NCBI RefSeq assembly: GCF_947500255.1
Contig: NZ_CANMRL010000006.1
Coordinates: forward strand, 186,001-250,000
Reading direction: 5' to 3'
From: an uncultured Psychroserpens sp.
GTDB taxonomy: Bacteria; Bacteroidota; Bacteroidia; Flavobacteriales; Flavobacteriaceae
DNA: 64,000 nucleotides
Below, piece by piece: positions 15,654-25,601 of this stretch. The stretch's first letter is position 1. The number at the start of each line of letters is the position of its first letter. Under the pieces are notes generated by a model. That model had not been told where the DNA came from. It saw only the letters and a list, made by a program, of their open reading frames with translations, and made no database searches. A program made the position numbers and the translations under genes.

Positions 15654-17206
15654 ACTTTTCGCTTTAAGGTCTTCTTAATTAGTAATTGATATTTTGATAA
15701 TTCATGAGCCACTTTCTTTCGAAGTAAAAATAGGCCAATCATATTAGGTACTAGCATTGAAAACACCATAGCATCACTAAAGTCTACAACTGCTGTTAAT
15801 GTTGCCGCTGCTCCTATAACTGTAAATACACAAAAAAGTAATTTATAGGTATATTCTGTTTTCTTTCCTCTTCCGAAGAGAAAACTCCAAGATTGATAGC
15901 CATAATAAGACCATGATATCATTGAAGAGAAAGCAAACAATATTACAGCGACGGTAAGCACATAAGGAAACCATGATATACCACTTTCTAAAGCTGTTGC
16001 TGTTAAAATAACACCTTGCTCAAAACTAATTTCTGTACTAGTATCTACTTGACCTGTAATAATTAAAACTAAAGCAGTCATTGTACACACCAAAACTGTA
16101 TCTATGAATGGCTCTAGTAAGGCTACTAATCCTTCACTAGCTGGATGCTTTGTTTTTACAGCACTATGAGCAATAGAACTACTTCCAATTCCTGCTTCAT
16201 TACTAAAAGCTGCTCGCTTAAACCCTTGAATAAGCACACCTACAAATCCGCCTCCAACACCCTTCGGACTAAAAGCTCCATCCCAAATTGCAGCAAAAGC
16301 ATCTGGAATTTTAGAGAAATTTAGGCCCAAAATTATTAAAACAGCCAGTAAATAAACGACCACCATTACTGGAACAACCTTATCAGTAACCTTAGCAATT
16401 TTCTTTATTCCTCCAATAATAACGATACCAACAAAGATTGCCATTATCAATCCGAAAACCCAACCATGACCAGATAAAAAACTAGAGTCGCCTCCTGTAA
16501 CATATTCGAAGAGTTTAAATGCTTGATTCACTTGGAACATATTTCCTCCACCAAAAGAGCCACCAATGCACATAATGGCGAAAGCGACTGCCAAAACTTT
16601 CCCGAGTTTGGCTAGTCCTTTTTCAGATAATCCTTTCTTTAAATAATACATGGGACCACCATATACAGTACCATTAGCATCTACTTCTCTGTATTTTACA
16701 CCAAGTGTACACTCTACAAATTTTGAAGACATACCCAACAATCCCACTAGGACCATCCAAAAAGTAGCTCCTGCTCCACCAATTGATAAAGCAATAGCCA
16801 CGCCTGCAATATTTCCTAAACCTACCGTAGCTGAAACTGCAGCAGTTAATGCTTGAAAGTGGCTTACCTCTCCATCACCATGACCTTCTACTCGTATAGT
16901 ATCGGGATTATCGCCATCAACTGATGATACGACATCTGATACTGACACAGTACCAGATTCTTCTAGGTCGTCATAAGTTCCTCTAACAACTTTAATAGCT
17001 GTCAAAAACGCCCTAATATTGATAAATCTATAATAGAACGTAAAATATCCCGCTCCAAAAATTAAGACAATCAACACCCAGGGAATACCGACCGTTTCAG
17101 TAATTGGAATTTCAGCAAAAATAGCATCAACAAACCATTGTGTTGCTGCGCTAAATTTTTCATTGATTTGCTCGTCTAATGATTGATTTTGAAGTAGAAG
17201 TATCAT
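15650..17206 (-). CDS. alanine/glycine:cation symporter (AgcS/AlsT family)
   Basis: 518 residues from the ATG at 17204-17206. The open frame extends to 17242, but only through a TTG codon. About ten membrane helices. Family marks are the GLGNIAGVAIALSIGGAGATFWM stretch (here split: GLGNIAGVA and GGAGATFW), KFVECTLGVKYREVD, GGPMYYLKKG, AAFSNEAGIGSSSIAHSA and the ISWSYYGYQSW motif near the end. It imports alanine or glycine with Na+ or H+. A negatively charged extra loop (about 95-115, SDVVSSVDGDNPDT) precedes the second helix. It lies downstream of the membrane LuxR regulator on the same strand. Confidence 0.9.
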   Translation of the reverse strand: MILLLQNQSLDEQINEKFSAATQWFVDAIFAEIPITETVGIPWVLIVLIFGAGYFTFYYRFINIRAFLTAIKVVRGTYDDLEESGTVSVSDVVSSVDGDNPDTIRVEGHGDGEVSHFQALTAAVSATVGLGNIAGVAIALSIGGAGATFWMVLVGLLGMSSKFVECTLGVKYREVDANGTVYGGPMYYLKKGLSEKGLAKLGKVLAVAFAIMCIGGSFGGGNMFQVNQAFKLFEYVTGGDSSFLSGHGWVFGLIMAIFVGIVIIGGIKKIAKVTDKVVPVMVVVYLLAVLIILGLNFSKIPDAFAAIWDGAFSPKGVGGGFVGVLIQGFKRAAFSNEAGIGSSSIAHSAVKTKHPASEGLVALLEPFIDTVLVCTMTALVLIITGQVDTSTEISFEQGVILTATALESGISWFPYVLTVAVILFAFSSMISWSYYGYQSWSFLFGRGKKTEYTYKLLFCVFTVIGAAATLTAVVDFSDAMVFSMLVPNMIGLFLLRKKVAHELSKYQLLIKKTLKRKV

Positions 17207-17298
17207 GAATGAAGTTTTTGGCAAATTGCACTGAAACTTCAAAAACCGAAAGGTTACGTAGTGTTGAAATTTTTAGCTTGAACTAGTTAACCACGTAC

Positions 17299-18417
17299 TT
17301 AAGCATTAGGTTTTACCGTTGCGTATTTAAGTAGATTATGCTCTTTCGCATAAGCGATTAATTGTTCCTTGCCTTCATTACCTTTTATATTAAGCATTTT
17401 TTTTATTTGATGAATATGTGTTTGAAATCCGTCAACACTAATATGCATCGCCTCGGCAATTTCGGTATAAGATTTTTGTTGACCTAATAGTGCTAGGTTG
17501 GCTAAAACTTCTTTTTGTCGATCAGAAAGTTCTATATTATGTAATTCACGAAGACCAACTAGTTCTCCTTTCATCGTCTTAATGGTATCTAGATGACTTT
17601 CATTGGCTAAGGTCATCTGCTCTAATTTGTGCTCTAGATTTGTTTTGTCTTCTGACAATTGCTTTACCATTGATTGTTGTTGTTCTTTTTCAGAAAGAAA
17701 CTTCCAACTGTACAACAAAATTGAAAACAATAAAATAAAAAGAAATTTAAAAGAAATAGCCGTGATACTTCCTACAACACTCCAAAATTGCTGATCGATA
17801 ACTTGAATGACTTGATCTTGAGGAATAATTCTATGTGATACAGCAATAATGATAAGTACAAATAATGCAAATGTTGGCAGATACATAAACTTCATCTGCC
17901 GACTTTTAAATGCCTTATTGAGTTCATACAATAAGGATAATGCAACAAAAATTGAGATTGGAATATCGATAAGCCAAATGAAATTGTTACTTATGTCTTC
18001 ATTATTATATGATGTAGCAATAAATACAAACGCAATCATTCCTAATACTCCAGAATATAAACCAATGAATTCTTTGGTGGAAAAGCGTTCAATTAGCCTT
18101 ACTATGATTCCTCTTGTATCATTATGCTCTATGGAAGGTAATGACAATAAGATGAATAATGAATTGGCCAATGAAATGACAACACCTACATAAATGATCA
18201 ATTTATGACTTGATGACCAGCCTAATATATGAGTAAAAACGATATTAAGCACTGCACCTATACCCCAAACAAAAATAGCTAGTCCAAACCATTTAATTCC
18301 ATTGATAGCAGCCTTACTTGTACCACGTTTATGTTCTTTTATAAAGATACGCTGAATAATAATTGCAGTAATAATACATACAATAGAGGTAACCGTATAT
18401 TCTATAGTTGAAAGCAT
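17299..18417 (-). CDS. membrane-bound LuxR-type regulator
   Basis: 372 residues. About seven hydrophobic helices fill residues 1-245. A coiled coil (about 250-300, EQQQSMVKQLSEDKTNLEHK) follows, then a LuxR-type HTH at about 303-368: LSDRQKEVLANLALLGQQ, YTEIAEAMHISVDGFQTHI. There is no receiver domain, so the signal is presumably sensed in or near the membrane and passed through the coiled coil to the DNA-binding domain. The neighbouring symporter gene (92 bp downstream) is a possible target. I do not know a characterised protein with this layout. It could also be described as a 7TM sensor fused to an HTH. Confidence 0.8.
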   Translation of the reverse strand: MLSTIEYTVTSIVCIITAIIIQRIFIKEHKRGTSKAAINGIKWFGLAIFVWGIGAVLNIVFTHILGWSSSHKLIIYVGVVISLANSLFILLSLPSIEHNDTRGIIVRLIERFSTKEFIGLYSGVLGMIAFVFIATSYNNEDISNNFIWLIDIPISIFVALSLLYELNKAFKSRQMKFMYLPTFALFVLIIIAVSHRIIPQDQVIQVIDQQFWSVVGSITAISFKFLFILLFSILLYSWKFLSEKEQQQSMVKQLSEDKTNLEHKLEQMTLANESHLDTIKTMKGELVGLRELHNIELSDRQKEVLANLALLGQQKSYTEIAEAMHISVDGFQTHIHQIKKMLNIKGNEGKEQLIAYAKEHNLLKYATVKPNA

Positions 18418-18505
18418 TACTCTTTGGTTTGAAATATTAAATATAGAAAAATCCCTCGATGAAAAGGGATTTTATTGTATTTGATAAACGTAAGTTATAT
18501 ATATT

Positions 18506-21500
18506 TTACATATTTCTCCTATACTGTCCGCCTACCTCAAATAAGGCAGAAGTAATCTCTCCTAAGGAGCACACTTTACAAACATCCATTAGTGCTTCAA
18601 AGATATTTTCATTGTTAATGGCCTTATGTTGTAAATCTTTTAATAAGGTTTTCGTGTCATTAGCCTTATGAAGGTTCTCCAACGTTTTGATCTGAAATTG
18701 TTTTTCTTCCTCTGTCGCTCTAATAACCTCCGCAGGAATAACAGTTGGCGATCCCTTAGAGCTCAAGAACGTATTCACACCAATAATAGGGAACTTACCA
18801 TTATGCTTTAATGTTTCATAGTACAAACTCTCTTCTTGAATTTTACTTCGCTGATACATCGTTTCCATAGCACCAAGCACACCACCTCGTTCTGTGATTC
18901 GATCAAACTCTAGTAAGACAGCCTCTTCAACCAAGTCTGTCAATTCTTCTATAATAAATGACCCTTGAATAGGGTTCTCATTTTTGGCTAGTCCTAATTC
19001 TTTATTAATTATTAACTGAATGGCCATCGCTCGACGTACAGATTCTTCTGTAGGTGTTGTAATAGCTTCATCATAGGCGTTCGTATGTAATGAATTACAA
19101 TTGTCATATATAGCATATAACGCTTGAAGTGTTGTACGAATATCATTAAAATCAATTTCCTGAGCATGCAAACTACGTCCTGAAGTTTGAATATGATATT
19201 TCAGCATTTGTGCTCTAGCATTTGCACCATACTTATCCTTCATGGCTTTAGACCAGATTTTTCTAGCAACGCGACCAATTACGGCATATTCAGGATCGAT
19301 TCCGTTGGAGAAAAAGAATGAAAGATTTGGTCCAAACTTATTAATATCCATTCCTCTTGATAAGTAATACTCCACATAAGTAAATCCGTTAGCTAGTGTA
19401 AATGCTAACTGAGAAATTGGATTAGCACCTGCTTCTGCGATATGATATCCTGAAATTGAAACCGAATAGAAGTTACGTACATTATTTTCAATAAAATACT
19501 CTTGAACATCACCCATTAAGCGCAATGCAAATTCTGTAGAGAAAATACAGGTATTCTGAGCCTGATCTTCTTTTAAAATATCAGCTTGAACTGTTCCTCT
19601 TACTTGCGCAATGGTTTGCGCTTTGATATTTTGGTAAACATCAGTTGACAACACTTGATCTCCTGTAACACCTAAAAGCATTAACCCTAAACCATTATTT
19701 CCTTCTGGAAGTTCACCATTATATGTTGGACGCTCTTTGTCTTTATAGATTTTAGCTATTTTAGCTTCAACGTCTTTTTCAAGATTGTTCTCTTTTATAT
19801 AGATTTCACATTGCTGATCAATTGCTGCATTCATAAAAAAGCCCAATAACATTGGTGCAGGACCATTAATAGTCATACTTACCGACGTCATCACATCTGC
19901 CAAATTAAATCCTGAATACAATTTTTTAGCATCATCTAAACAGCAAATCGACACACCGGCATTTCCAATTTTTCCGTAGATATCTGGTCTGTGATCTGGA
20001 TCATTTCCGTAAAGCGTCACACTATCAAATGCAGTAGATAAACGCTTAGCTGGTAACCCCATACTCACATAATGAAAACGACGGTTAGTTCGCTCAGGAC
20101 CACCTTCACCAGCAAACATACGTGCAGGATCTTCACCTGTTCTCTTAAACGGATACAATCCCGAAGTATAAGGAAACTCTCCTGGCACATTTTCTTGTAA
20201 GGTCCAGCGTAAAATATCTCCCCAAGCTTGATATTTAGGTAAAGCTACTTTCGGAATCTGGGTGTGTGATAAAGACTCTGTATGTGTTTCAATTTTTATT
20301 TCTTTATCGCGAACTTTGAATGAATATATCGGATTTTTATACTTATTTACTTTCTCATCCCAACCTGTAATCACTTCCCAATTGTAAGGATCTAAGTTTA
20401 GTTTTACGCGATCAAATTCTCCAACCAATAATTTGATGAAATCTTTATTTTCATCTGAAGTCACAGACCCTGAATCAATTCCAGCTTTATCTAATTGTGG
20501 TGTTTTATCACTCACAGATTCTATAGTTTTATAAATACCATAAAGTTTTTGAGCTACTTCAACCTGATCGTTTGCGGTTTTGTCATACGCACGATTATTT
20601 TCAGCAATTTCAGAGAGGTAGCGCGTTCTAGATGGCGGAATCACAAAGATCTTTTCGCTCATTTCATTTGAAATATGAAATGTCGATTTTAAATCTGTAT
20701 CTGTTTTCTCTACAATCTTATCCATAATGGCTTTGTAGAGTGTATTCATTCCAGGATCGTTAAATTGTGAAGCTATAGTTCCAAATACTGGCAACTCCTC
20801 TTGTGGTGTATCCCAAAGATTATTGTTACGCATGTATTGTTTTTTCACATCTCTTAAAGCATCTAACGAACCACGTTTGTCAAATTTGTTAATCGCTACC
20901 AAGTCTGCAAAATCAAGCATATCGATTTTTTCAAGCTGTGTAGCTGCTCCAAATTCTGGAGTCATAACATACAATGACACATCACTGTGCTCTATAATTT
21001 CGGTATCAGATTGCCCAATTCCTGACGTTTCTAAAATGATCAAGTCATATTCTGCAGCTTTTAATACTTCTACTGCTTCATTGACATACTTTGATAAGGC
21101 TAAATTAGATTGACGTGTTGCCAAACTGCGCATATACACTCGAGGTGAGTTAATAGCATTCATACGAATCCTATCTCCTAATAAAGCGCCTCCTGTTTTT
21201 CGTTTTGAAGGGTCAACTGAAACAATTCCGATTGTTTTTTCTGGAAAATCTATTAGAAAACGTCTCACCAATTCATCCACCAAACTCGATTTACCAGCAC
21301 CACCAGTACCAGTAATTCCAAGAACAGGTGTTTTTGAATTTTTATTTTTAGTATGTATTTTATCTAAGGTCTCTTTAGCTATATCAGGAAAATTTTCTGC
21401 GGAAGAAATCACACGAGCGATTGCTTTAGGGTTTTTCTTCGGAAGATTATCTAACTCTCCATTTAACGCATCACCAATTGCAAAATCTGATTTTTCGACT

Positions 21501-21916
21501 AAATCATTAATCATACCTTGCAATCCCATTTCACGACCATCATCAGGAGAATAAATTCTAGAAATCCCATAGTCCATAAGTTCCTTAATCTCTGATGGTA
21601 GAATAACACCGCCGCCGCCGCCGAAGATTTTAATATGTCCAGCTCCTTTTTCATTTAGCAAGTCATACATGTATTTAAAATATTCGTTATGACCACCTTG
21701 ATATGATGTCAAACAGATAGCATTTACATCTTCTTGAATGGCTGTATTGACAACTTCTTCAACACTTCTGTCATGGCCGAGATGAATAACCTCAACACCT
21801 GTGGCTTGAATAATTCGACGCATGATGTTGATAGATGCATCATGACCATCAAAAAGGGAGGCTGCAGTTACAATTCTTACTTTATACTTTGGGTGATATG
21901 GTGCGACTTGCTTCAT
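18506..21916 (-). CDS. icmF: fused isobutyryl-CoA mutase (B12 domain, G-protein chaperone, mutase)
   Basis: 1136 residues, full length for IcmF. Residues about 10-145 are the cobalamin-binding domain with the axial-ligand region [13 protein letters not shown] (His25) and the Gly-rich [12 protein letters not shown]. Residues about 190-420 are the MeaB-like GTPase with P-loop [17 protein letters not shown] and the NKFDKRG base motif. Residues about 560-1136 are the substrate-binding mutase barrel ([36 protein letters not shown]). The protein interconverts isobutyryl-CoA and n-butyryl-CoA by adenosylcobalamin radical chemistry; the built-in G-protein guards cofactor loading. It probably serves valine or fatty-acid metabolism. 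A -7 element lies at 21944-21951. Confidence 0.93.
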   Translation of the reverse strand: MKQVAPYHPKYKVRIVTAASLFDGHDASINIMRRIIQATGVEVIHLGHDRSVEEVVNTAIQEDVNAICLTSYQGGHNEYFKYMYDLLNEKGAGHIKIFGGGGGVILPSEIKELMDYGISRIYSPDDGREMGLQGMINDLVEKSDFAIGDALNGELDNLPKKNPKAIARVISSAENFPDIAKETLDKIHTKNKNSKTPVLGITGTGGAGKSSLVDELVRRFLIDFPEKTIGIVSVDPSKRKTGGALLGDRIRMNAINSPRVYMRSLATRQSNLALSKYVNEAVEVLKAAEYDLIILETSGIGQSDTEIIEHSDVSLYVMTPEFGAATQLEKIDMLDFADLVAINKFDKRGSLDALRDVKKQYMRNNNLWDTPQEELPVFGTIASQFNDPGMNTLYKAIMDKIVEKTDTDLKSTFHISNEMSEKIFVIPPSRTRYLSEIAENNRAYDKTANDQVEVAQKLYGIYKTIESVSDKTPQLDKAGIDSGSVTSDENKDFIKLLVGEFDRVKLNLDPYNWEVITGWDEKVNKYKNPIYSFKVRDKEIKIETHTESLSHTQIPKVALPKYQAWGDILRWTLQENVPGEFPYTSGLYPFKRTGEDPARMFAGEGGPERTNRRFHYVSMGLPAKRLSTAFDSVTLYGNDPDHRPDIYGKIGNAGVSICCLDDAKKLYSGFNLADVMTSVSMTINGPAPMLLGFFMNAAIDQQCEIYIKENNLEKDVEAKIAKIYKDKERPTYNGELPEGNNGLGLMLLGVTGDQVLSTDVYQNIKAQTIAQVRGTVQADILKEDQAQNTCIFSTEFALRLMGDVQEYFIENNVRNFYSVSISGYHIAEAGANPISQLAFTLANGFTYVEYYLSRGMDINKFGPNLSFFFSNGIDPEYAVIGRVARKIWSKAMKDKYGANARAQMLKYHIQTSGRSLHAQEIDFNDIRTTLQALYAIYDNCNSLHTNAYDEAITTPTEESVRRAMAIQLIINKELGLAKNENPIQGSFIIEELTDLVEEAVLLEFDRITERGGVLGAMETMYQRSKIQEESLYYETLKHNGKFPIIGVNTFLSSKGSPTVIPAEVIRATEEEKQFQIKTLENLHKANDTKTLLKDLQHKAINNENIFEALMDVCKVCSLGEITSALFEVGGQYRRNM

Positions 21917-21943
21917 TCGTAATATTATGATGTTTTAAAGACA

Positions 21944-21951
21944 CAAATTTA
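21944..21951 (-). promoter_or_regulatory. -7 element of icmF
   Basis: The minus strand reads TAAATTTG, an exact TAnnTTTG, 27 bp before the ATG at 21916. No cobalamin riboswitch is visible between it and the gene. Confidence 0.6.
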
Positions 21952-22153
21952 CGGAATTTTCAAAAGAAGCATTCAATTATTTAGAATTCTTTAATAAAAG
22001 AGAAAACAGGGCTTTATGGTTTTATTAATAAAATTTTTGTAGGATTTTTTATATTAAAAAAATATGATATTTTTTAATATTATGTTAATTTTTTATTAAA
22101 TTTACATTCCTTACTCTTCTGAATTAAATTATAATCAAAATTTTAAGAAAATC

Positions 22154-22161
22154 TACTTTTG
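22154..22161 (+). promoter_or_regulatory. -7 element of the OmpA-family gene, long leader
   Basis: TACTTTTG, an exact TAnnTTTG, 110 bp before the ATG at 22272. No TTG was found 17-23 bp upstream. The implied leader contains a small dyad TCACT ATAA AGTGA around 22170. The rest of the 355-bp gap from 21917 is AT-rich and I see nothing else in it. Confidence 0.45.
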
Positions 22162-22271
22162 ATAAAAATCACTATAAAGTGACGCTTTAAAAAGTTATGT
22201 GTCTAATTATTGCCTCACAACGAGTGAAGGTATAAACAATTATCTATAACCATTAACTAATTTTTAATTTT

Positions 22272-23372
22272 ATGAAACAAAAATTATTTTTATTCCTATG
22301 CTTCATGGCAAGTGTAGGTTACGTTCAAGCTCAAGGGCTACCGACAAATCCAGAACCTGGAAAATGCTATGTAAAGTGTATCACTAAAGATACATTTAAA
22401 GAAGTTACAGAAACCTTACAAGTATATCCTGCATATACAACTTTAGAAATTGTACCTGCAACATATAAAACTGTAGAAGAAACAGTATTGGTTAAAGAAG
22501 CTAGTGAGAAATATGTATATACTCCAGCAACTTATGAAACTGTAGATGTATCTTATGTAAAAAAAGAAGGACGTACAGATTTAAAAGTCGTTCCTGCTAC
22601 ATTTGGTAGAGATTCTAGATCTTTTCAAACATATCCTGCAACTTCAGGTTGGGAATATAAGATTCTTGAAGACTGTCCTTCTGTAAACAAAGACGACTGT
22701 GTTGCTGCTTGTTTTGTTGAATACCCAGCAACTAATAGAGATGTTCCGTTTACAACTTTAGCAACAGATGCTAGTACAAATGCTGTGCCTGTTTCTGAAC
22801 AGATGACTTCTTATAAAAAGCGTGTTATCAAAACTCCTGCACGTATGGATAAAATTGAAATTCCAGCAGAGTACAAAACAATAACACGTCAAGTTGTAGA
22901 TGTTCCTGCTAGCACAAGAAGCAATACTATTCCTGCTAGAACTGAAACTGTAACAAGAACTATTCTTGATCAAAAAGGTGGTATTACTACTTGGGAAGAA
23001 GTTGAATGTGAATTATTGAACCCAACAGTTATTCCTATTTTTTATGAAACTGCTAGCGCTCGTTTAACTGCTGCATCTAAAAGAACGATTGATGAAACGT
23101 TATTACCTATCCTAAATGATAAGCCTGTAAGTATTGAGATTATGGCGCATACAGATGCTAGAGGTAATGATGATTACAACATGTCTTTATCACAGCAACG
23201 TGCTAATTCTGTTGTAAACTACTTAGTATCTAAAGGCATTTCTAGAAGTCGTTTATCTGCTAAAGGATACGGAGAGTCTAGATTAACAAACCGTTGTTCT
23301 AATGGTGTTGATTGTTCAGATACAGAACACAGAAGAAACAGACGTACAGAGTTTAGAGTATTAAACAACTAA
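22272..23372 (+). CDS. OmpA-family outer membrane protein with repeated PA(T/E)Y motifs
   Basis: 366 residues. Signal peptide (cleavage near YVQAQG). Residues about 45-235 carry at least nine irregular repeats centred on Pro-Ala: YPAYTTLEI, VPATYKTVEE, TPATYETVDV, VPATFGRD, YPATSGWEY, YPATNRDV, IPAEYKTITR, VPASTRSN, IPARTETVTR. Residues about 255-366 form the OmpA peptidoglycan-binding domain (IPIFYETASARL, MAHTDARGNDDYN, LSQQRANSVVNYL, RRNRRTEFRV). The protein probably ties the outer membrane to peptidoglycan; the repeat region may form an extended beta structure. Moderately well known in flavobacteria but uncharacterised as far as I know. Terminator at 23395-23426. Confidence 0.88.
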   Translation: MKQKLFLFLCFMASVGYVQAQGLPTNPEPGKCYVKCITKDTFKEVTETLQVYPAYTTLEIVPATYKTVEETVLVKEASEKYVYTPATYETVDVSYVKKEGRTDLKVVPATFGRDSRSFQTYPATSGWEYKILEDCPSVNKDDCVAACFVEYPATNRDVPFTTLATDASTNAVPVSEQMTSYKKRVIKTPARMDKIEIPAEYKTITRQVVDVPASTRSNTIPARTETVTRTILDQKGGITTWEEVECELLNPTVIPIFYETASARLTAASKRTIDETLLPILNDKPVSIEIMAHTDARGNDDYNMSLSQQRANSVVNYLVSKGISRSRLSAKGYGESRLTNRCSNGVDCSDTEHRRNRRTEFRVLNN

Positions 23373-23394
23373 TAGTACTTCTAAATTAGATTAT

Positions 23395-23426
23395 AAAAAA
23401 AGACACCTTTCAAGGTGTCTTTTTTC
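23395..23426. terminator. bidirectional rho-independent terminator
   Basis: AAAAAAAGACACCTT and AAGGTGTCTTTTTT pair around a two-base gap. It ends the OmpA gene (+). It also covers the last codons of the convergent gene ending at 23410. Confidence 0.82.
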
Positions 23427-24522
23427 TTATACTATAAACTTTAAAGCTGCCTTTTTCTTTACTCACTTTAATACCATAGGTGTCTTGTAAATCTGTTTCC
23501 ATGAGATTATAGAATCTATGGTGGATTTGCCAATCATGCTTCACCTCATCTGCTTCACCTTTTTTAATAACAACAGGTAAATTTAAAACAGAAGCTAACT
23601 GATACATAACATCATTAAAGGTAACATTATCTGCTTGAATTTGTGTGTCATCAATTAGGTATTGGGCAGTGTTCTTTCCCCAATCAATTTGCTGTGTATC
23701 CCAATAACGGATATTGGATATGTCTAACATTAATACATCCCCTTTTGTTTCAGTATGAAATAGATCTAATTTGAGTTCGTCTAAAATCTGGAAGGTTGCA
23801 TTAGTTCCTTTTTTTATATAGACCTCATATGTTTTATTTAGTTCTGAGCTTATTAATACTTGATTAATGAGAAGTTTTTGTTCTCTAGCAATAATGCTTT
23901 TTAAATCGCCTTTGTAATGAATATAATTCCCTTTAACATTACTAACAAGTGTTTCATAGGTTTGATTCTTGAGCGGTTTCATTTCAAAATCTGATTTAGG
24001 CTTGTAATCGGCTTTGAATGTTTCGGCCTTTATTTTTTGCACTTTAAATACATTACTAATATCGCTTTGTTTGGTATGCTGCCTTAAATAGCGCTCAAGG
24101 TCTGCTTGTTTAAAATCGGTAGGACTTCCTTTCCATAATACAGTTCCTTTAGCGTTTAAAAGAAGTCCGTATGGAAGTGCCCTAGTATTGTTTGCTTTAA
24201 ATGTTTCGCCTTTATAATCAATTGAAACAGCCAAATCTGTTGGGTGTTTTTTAAGAAATCTCTTGACAACTTCAGGATTTTCTTCAGACAAAGAGACCAC
24301 ATAAAAGCGATCAGGATATTGCTTTTGCAAAACACCTAAGTATTCAGATGCATAGACACATGGTCCGCACCAAGTTGCCCAAAAATCAATAAAGAAAAGC
24401 GATGCTTTAGTATCATTAGCAGATTTAGAAGCTTGTATCGTTTCAGAAAAACGAACTTGACTACTGCCAATAAGCGGAAAGCTAATACAGAGTAAGAGTA
24501 CAAGAATTTTTTTACAATTCAT
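23410..24522 (-). CDS. TlpA-like thioredoxin-fold protein with a C-terminal DUF3738-like region
   Basis: 370 residues from the ATG at 24520-24522, where a signal peptide begins (MNCKKILVLLLCISFPLIG). The longer frame to 24606 starts with TTG. The thioredoxin fold (about 35-150) carries the redox motif FWATWCGPCVYAS, CxxC. The C-terminal half (about 165-370) is beta/alpha with FKADYKPKSDFEMKP, DDTQIQADNVTFNDVMYQLA and a final VSKEKGSFKVYSIR, resembling DUF3738/STN-like domains; that assignment is tentative. Probably a periplasmic thiol-disulfide oxidoreductase. It follows the PqqB-like gene by 84 bp on the same strand. Confidence 0.78.
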   Translation of the reverse strand: MNCKKILVLLLCISFPLIGSSQVRFSETIQASKSANDTKASLFFIDFWATWCGPCVYASEYLGVLQKQYPDRFYVVSLSEENPEVVKRFLKKHPTDLAVSIDYKGETFKANNTRALPYGLLLNAKGTVLWKGSPTDFKQADLERYLRQHTKQSDISNVFKVQKIKAETFKADYKPKSDFEMKPLKNQTYETLVSNVKGNYIHYKGDLKSIIAREQKLLINQVLISSELNKTYEVYIKKGTNATFQILDELKLDLFHTETKGDVLMLDISNIRYWDTQQIDWGKNTAQYLIDDTQIQADNVTFNDVMYQLASVLNLPVVIKKGEADEVKHDWQIHHRFYNLMETDLQDTYGIKVSKEKGSFKVYSIRKKTP

Positions 24523-24606
24523 TTCATTTGTTTTTATAACTCCCTTTATATTAACAACTATTGTGCTAAAATAGTATTTTAAAGTAATTAATTCTGATTT
24601 TCTCAA

Positions 24607-25557
24607 TTACAAATCAAATACATGACCTTCTTTGGCAAAATTAAAACCTAAATTTTGAATACTATCTTTTAGCGGATGTGCATCCCTTATGGTTGGATTG
24701 GTATGATTAAAATGTATGAAATAGATTTTATTTTTTGTTGCCATTGATTCATTTTCAAATAACGTAGTGGTTTCAGTAGTAAAAGGATGTGGTATTTTAC
24801 TCATATCTCGCTTTAATTCTCCATCTCTAAAGAATGAAGCATCAAGAAAGGCGTAATCTACTTGTTTCACCTCCTGCACAATATCTTTTTCCCAAATATG
24901 CCATTTATCAATATCAGGAATAAATAATGCTGATTTATTTTGTCCTTCTATCTTATATCCAACGGTTTCTGAAAACTCATCTCTATGAGGCACTTGTATA
25001 GGCGTAACCTTTAATGCAGTGCTAATCCTCATGATAGAGTCTCTTTGGAGTTCTTCTAATTGAATATTTCTAAAACTCACCAACTGACTCCAAGGTCCAT
25101 TTGTTTCAAGGTAGTGTTTCATTCTTGGCATCACATACACTGGAATATAATCTCCCCCTAAAGCTTCAAATCCTAAATACATCAACCCTGTATAGTGACC
25201 AATATGAGCGTGTGTTAAAAAAACACCATCAATAACTTTATTGTTATCTAAATGTTTAGATTTCAAATTTTGAATTTGCTCAGACATATCTGGAGTAGCA
25301 TCAAATAACCATTTTTGATTAGACTCTATATCTACCAAACCTAAACACGATACTAATTTTTTGGATTCTTCACCTTTATAAAAGGACAAACAACATGACT
25401 TCTCACAATTAATCTGTGGAAAACCTGCATCTTGAGCAATACCCAAAACTGTTATATATTGCTTAAAACTTTTTATACTAACTTCATCTTTTTTTGTCTC
25501 ATTACAATTAAAAAAAAGAACTATCAGTATTAGGCACAAAAATTGAATGACCTTCAT
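24607..25557 (-). CDS. PqqB-like metallo-beta-lactamase-fold lipoprotein
   Basis: 316 residues. Lipobox-like end of the signal (LFFNC). The opening LGIAQDAGFPQINCEKSCC resembles the PqqB N-terminus (Gly-Gly-Phe-Pro, Asn-Cys), and the metal motif HAHIGHYTGL is HxHxGH rather than the HxHxDH of most MBL enzymes, also as in PqqB. No other PQQ biosynthesis gene is in the window, so this is more likely a PqqB-like hydrolase than a cofactor gene. An extra Cys pair (CEKSCC) could bind metal. Probably periplasmic. Likely co-transcribed with the TlpA-like gene downstream. Confidence 0.8.
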   Translation of the reverse strand: MKVIQFLCLILIVLFFNCNETKKDEVSIKSFKQYITVLGIAQDAGFPQINCEKSCCLSFYKGEESKKLVSCLGLVDIESNQKWLFDATPDMSEQIQNLKSKHLDNNKVIDGVFLTHAHIGHYTGLMYLGFEALGGDYIPVYVMPRMKHYLETNGPWSQLVSFRNIQLEELQRDSIMRISTALKVTPIQVPHRDEFSETVGYKIEGQNKSALFIPDIDKWHIWEKDIVQEVKQVDYAFLDASFFRDGELKRDMSKIPHPFTTETTTLFENESMATKNKIYFIHFNHTNPTIRDAHPLKDSIQNLGFNFAKEGHVFDL

Positions 25558-25569
25558 TAGTAAAATATC

Positions 25570-25577
25570 TATATTTG
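25570..25577 (+). promoter_or_regulatory. -7 element of the DUF4197 gene
   Basis: TATATTTG, an exact TAnnTTTG, 24 bp before the ATG at 25602. Confidence 0.58.
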
Positions 25578-25601
25578 TTAAATATATAAAATCCCAAAAT
25601 C

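Noticed and set aside
21917-21945. cobalamin riboswitch upstream of the B12-dependent icmF
   Set aside because: Only 27 bp separate the promoter element from the ATG, far too short for the roughly 200-nt riboswitch, and no B12-box is visible.
24607-25557. PqqB of a PQQ biosynthesis cluster
   Set aside because: No pqqA, pqqC, pqqD or pqqE nearby, and the protein is a lipoprotein, unlike cytosolic PqqB.
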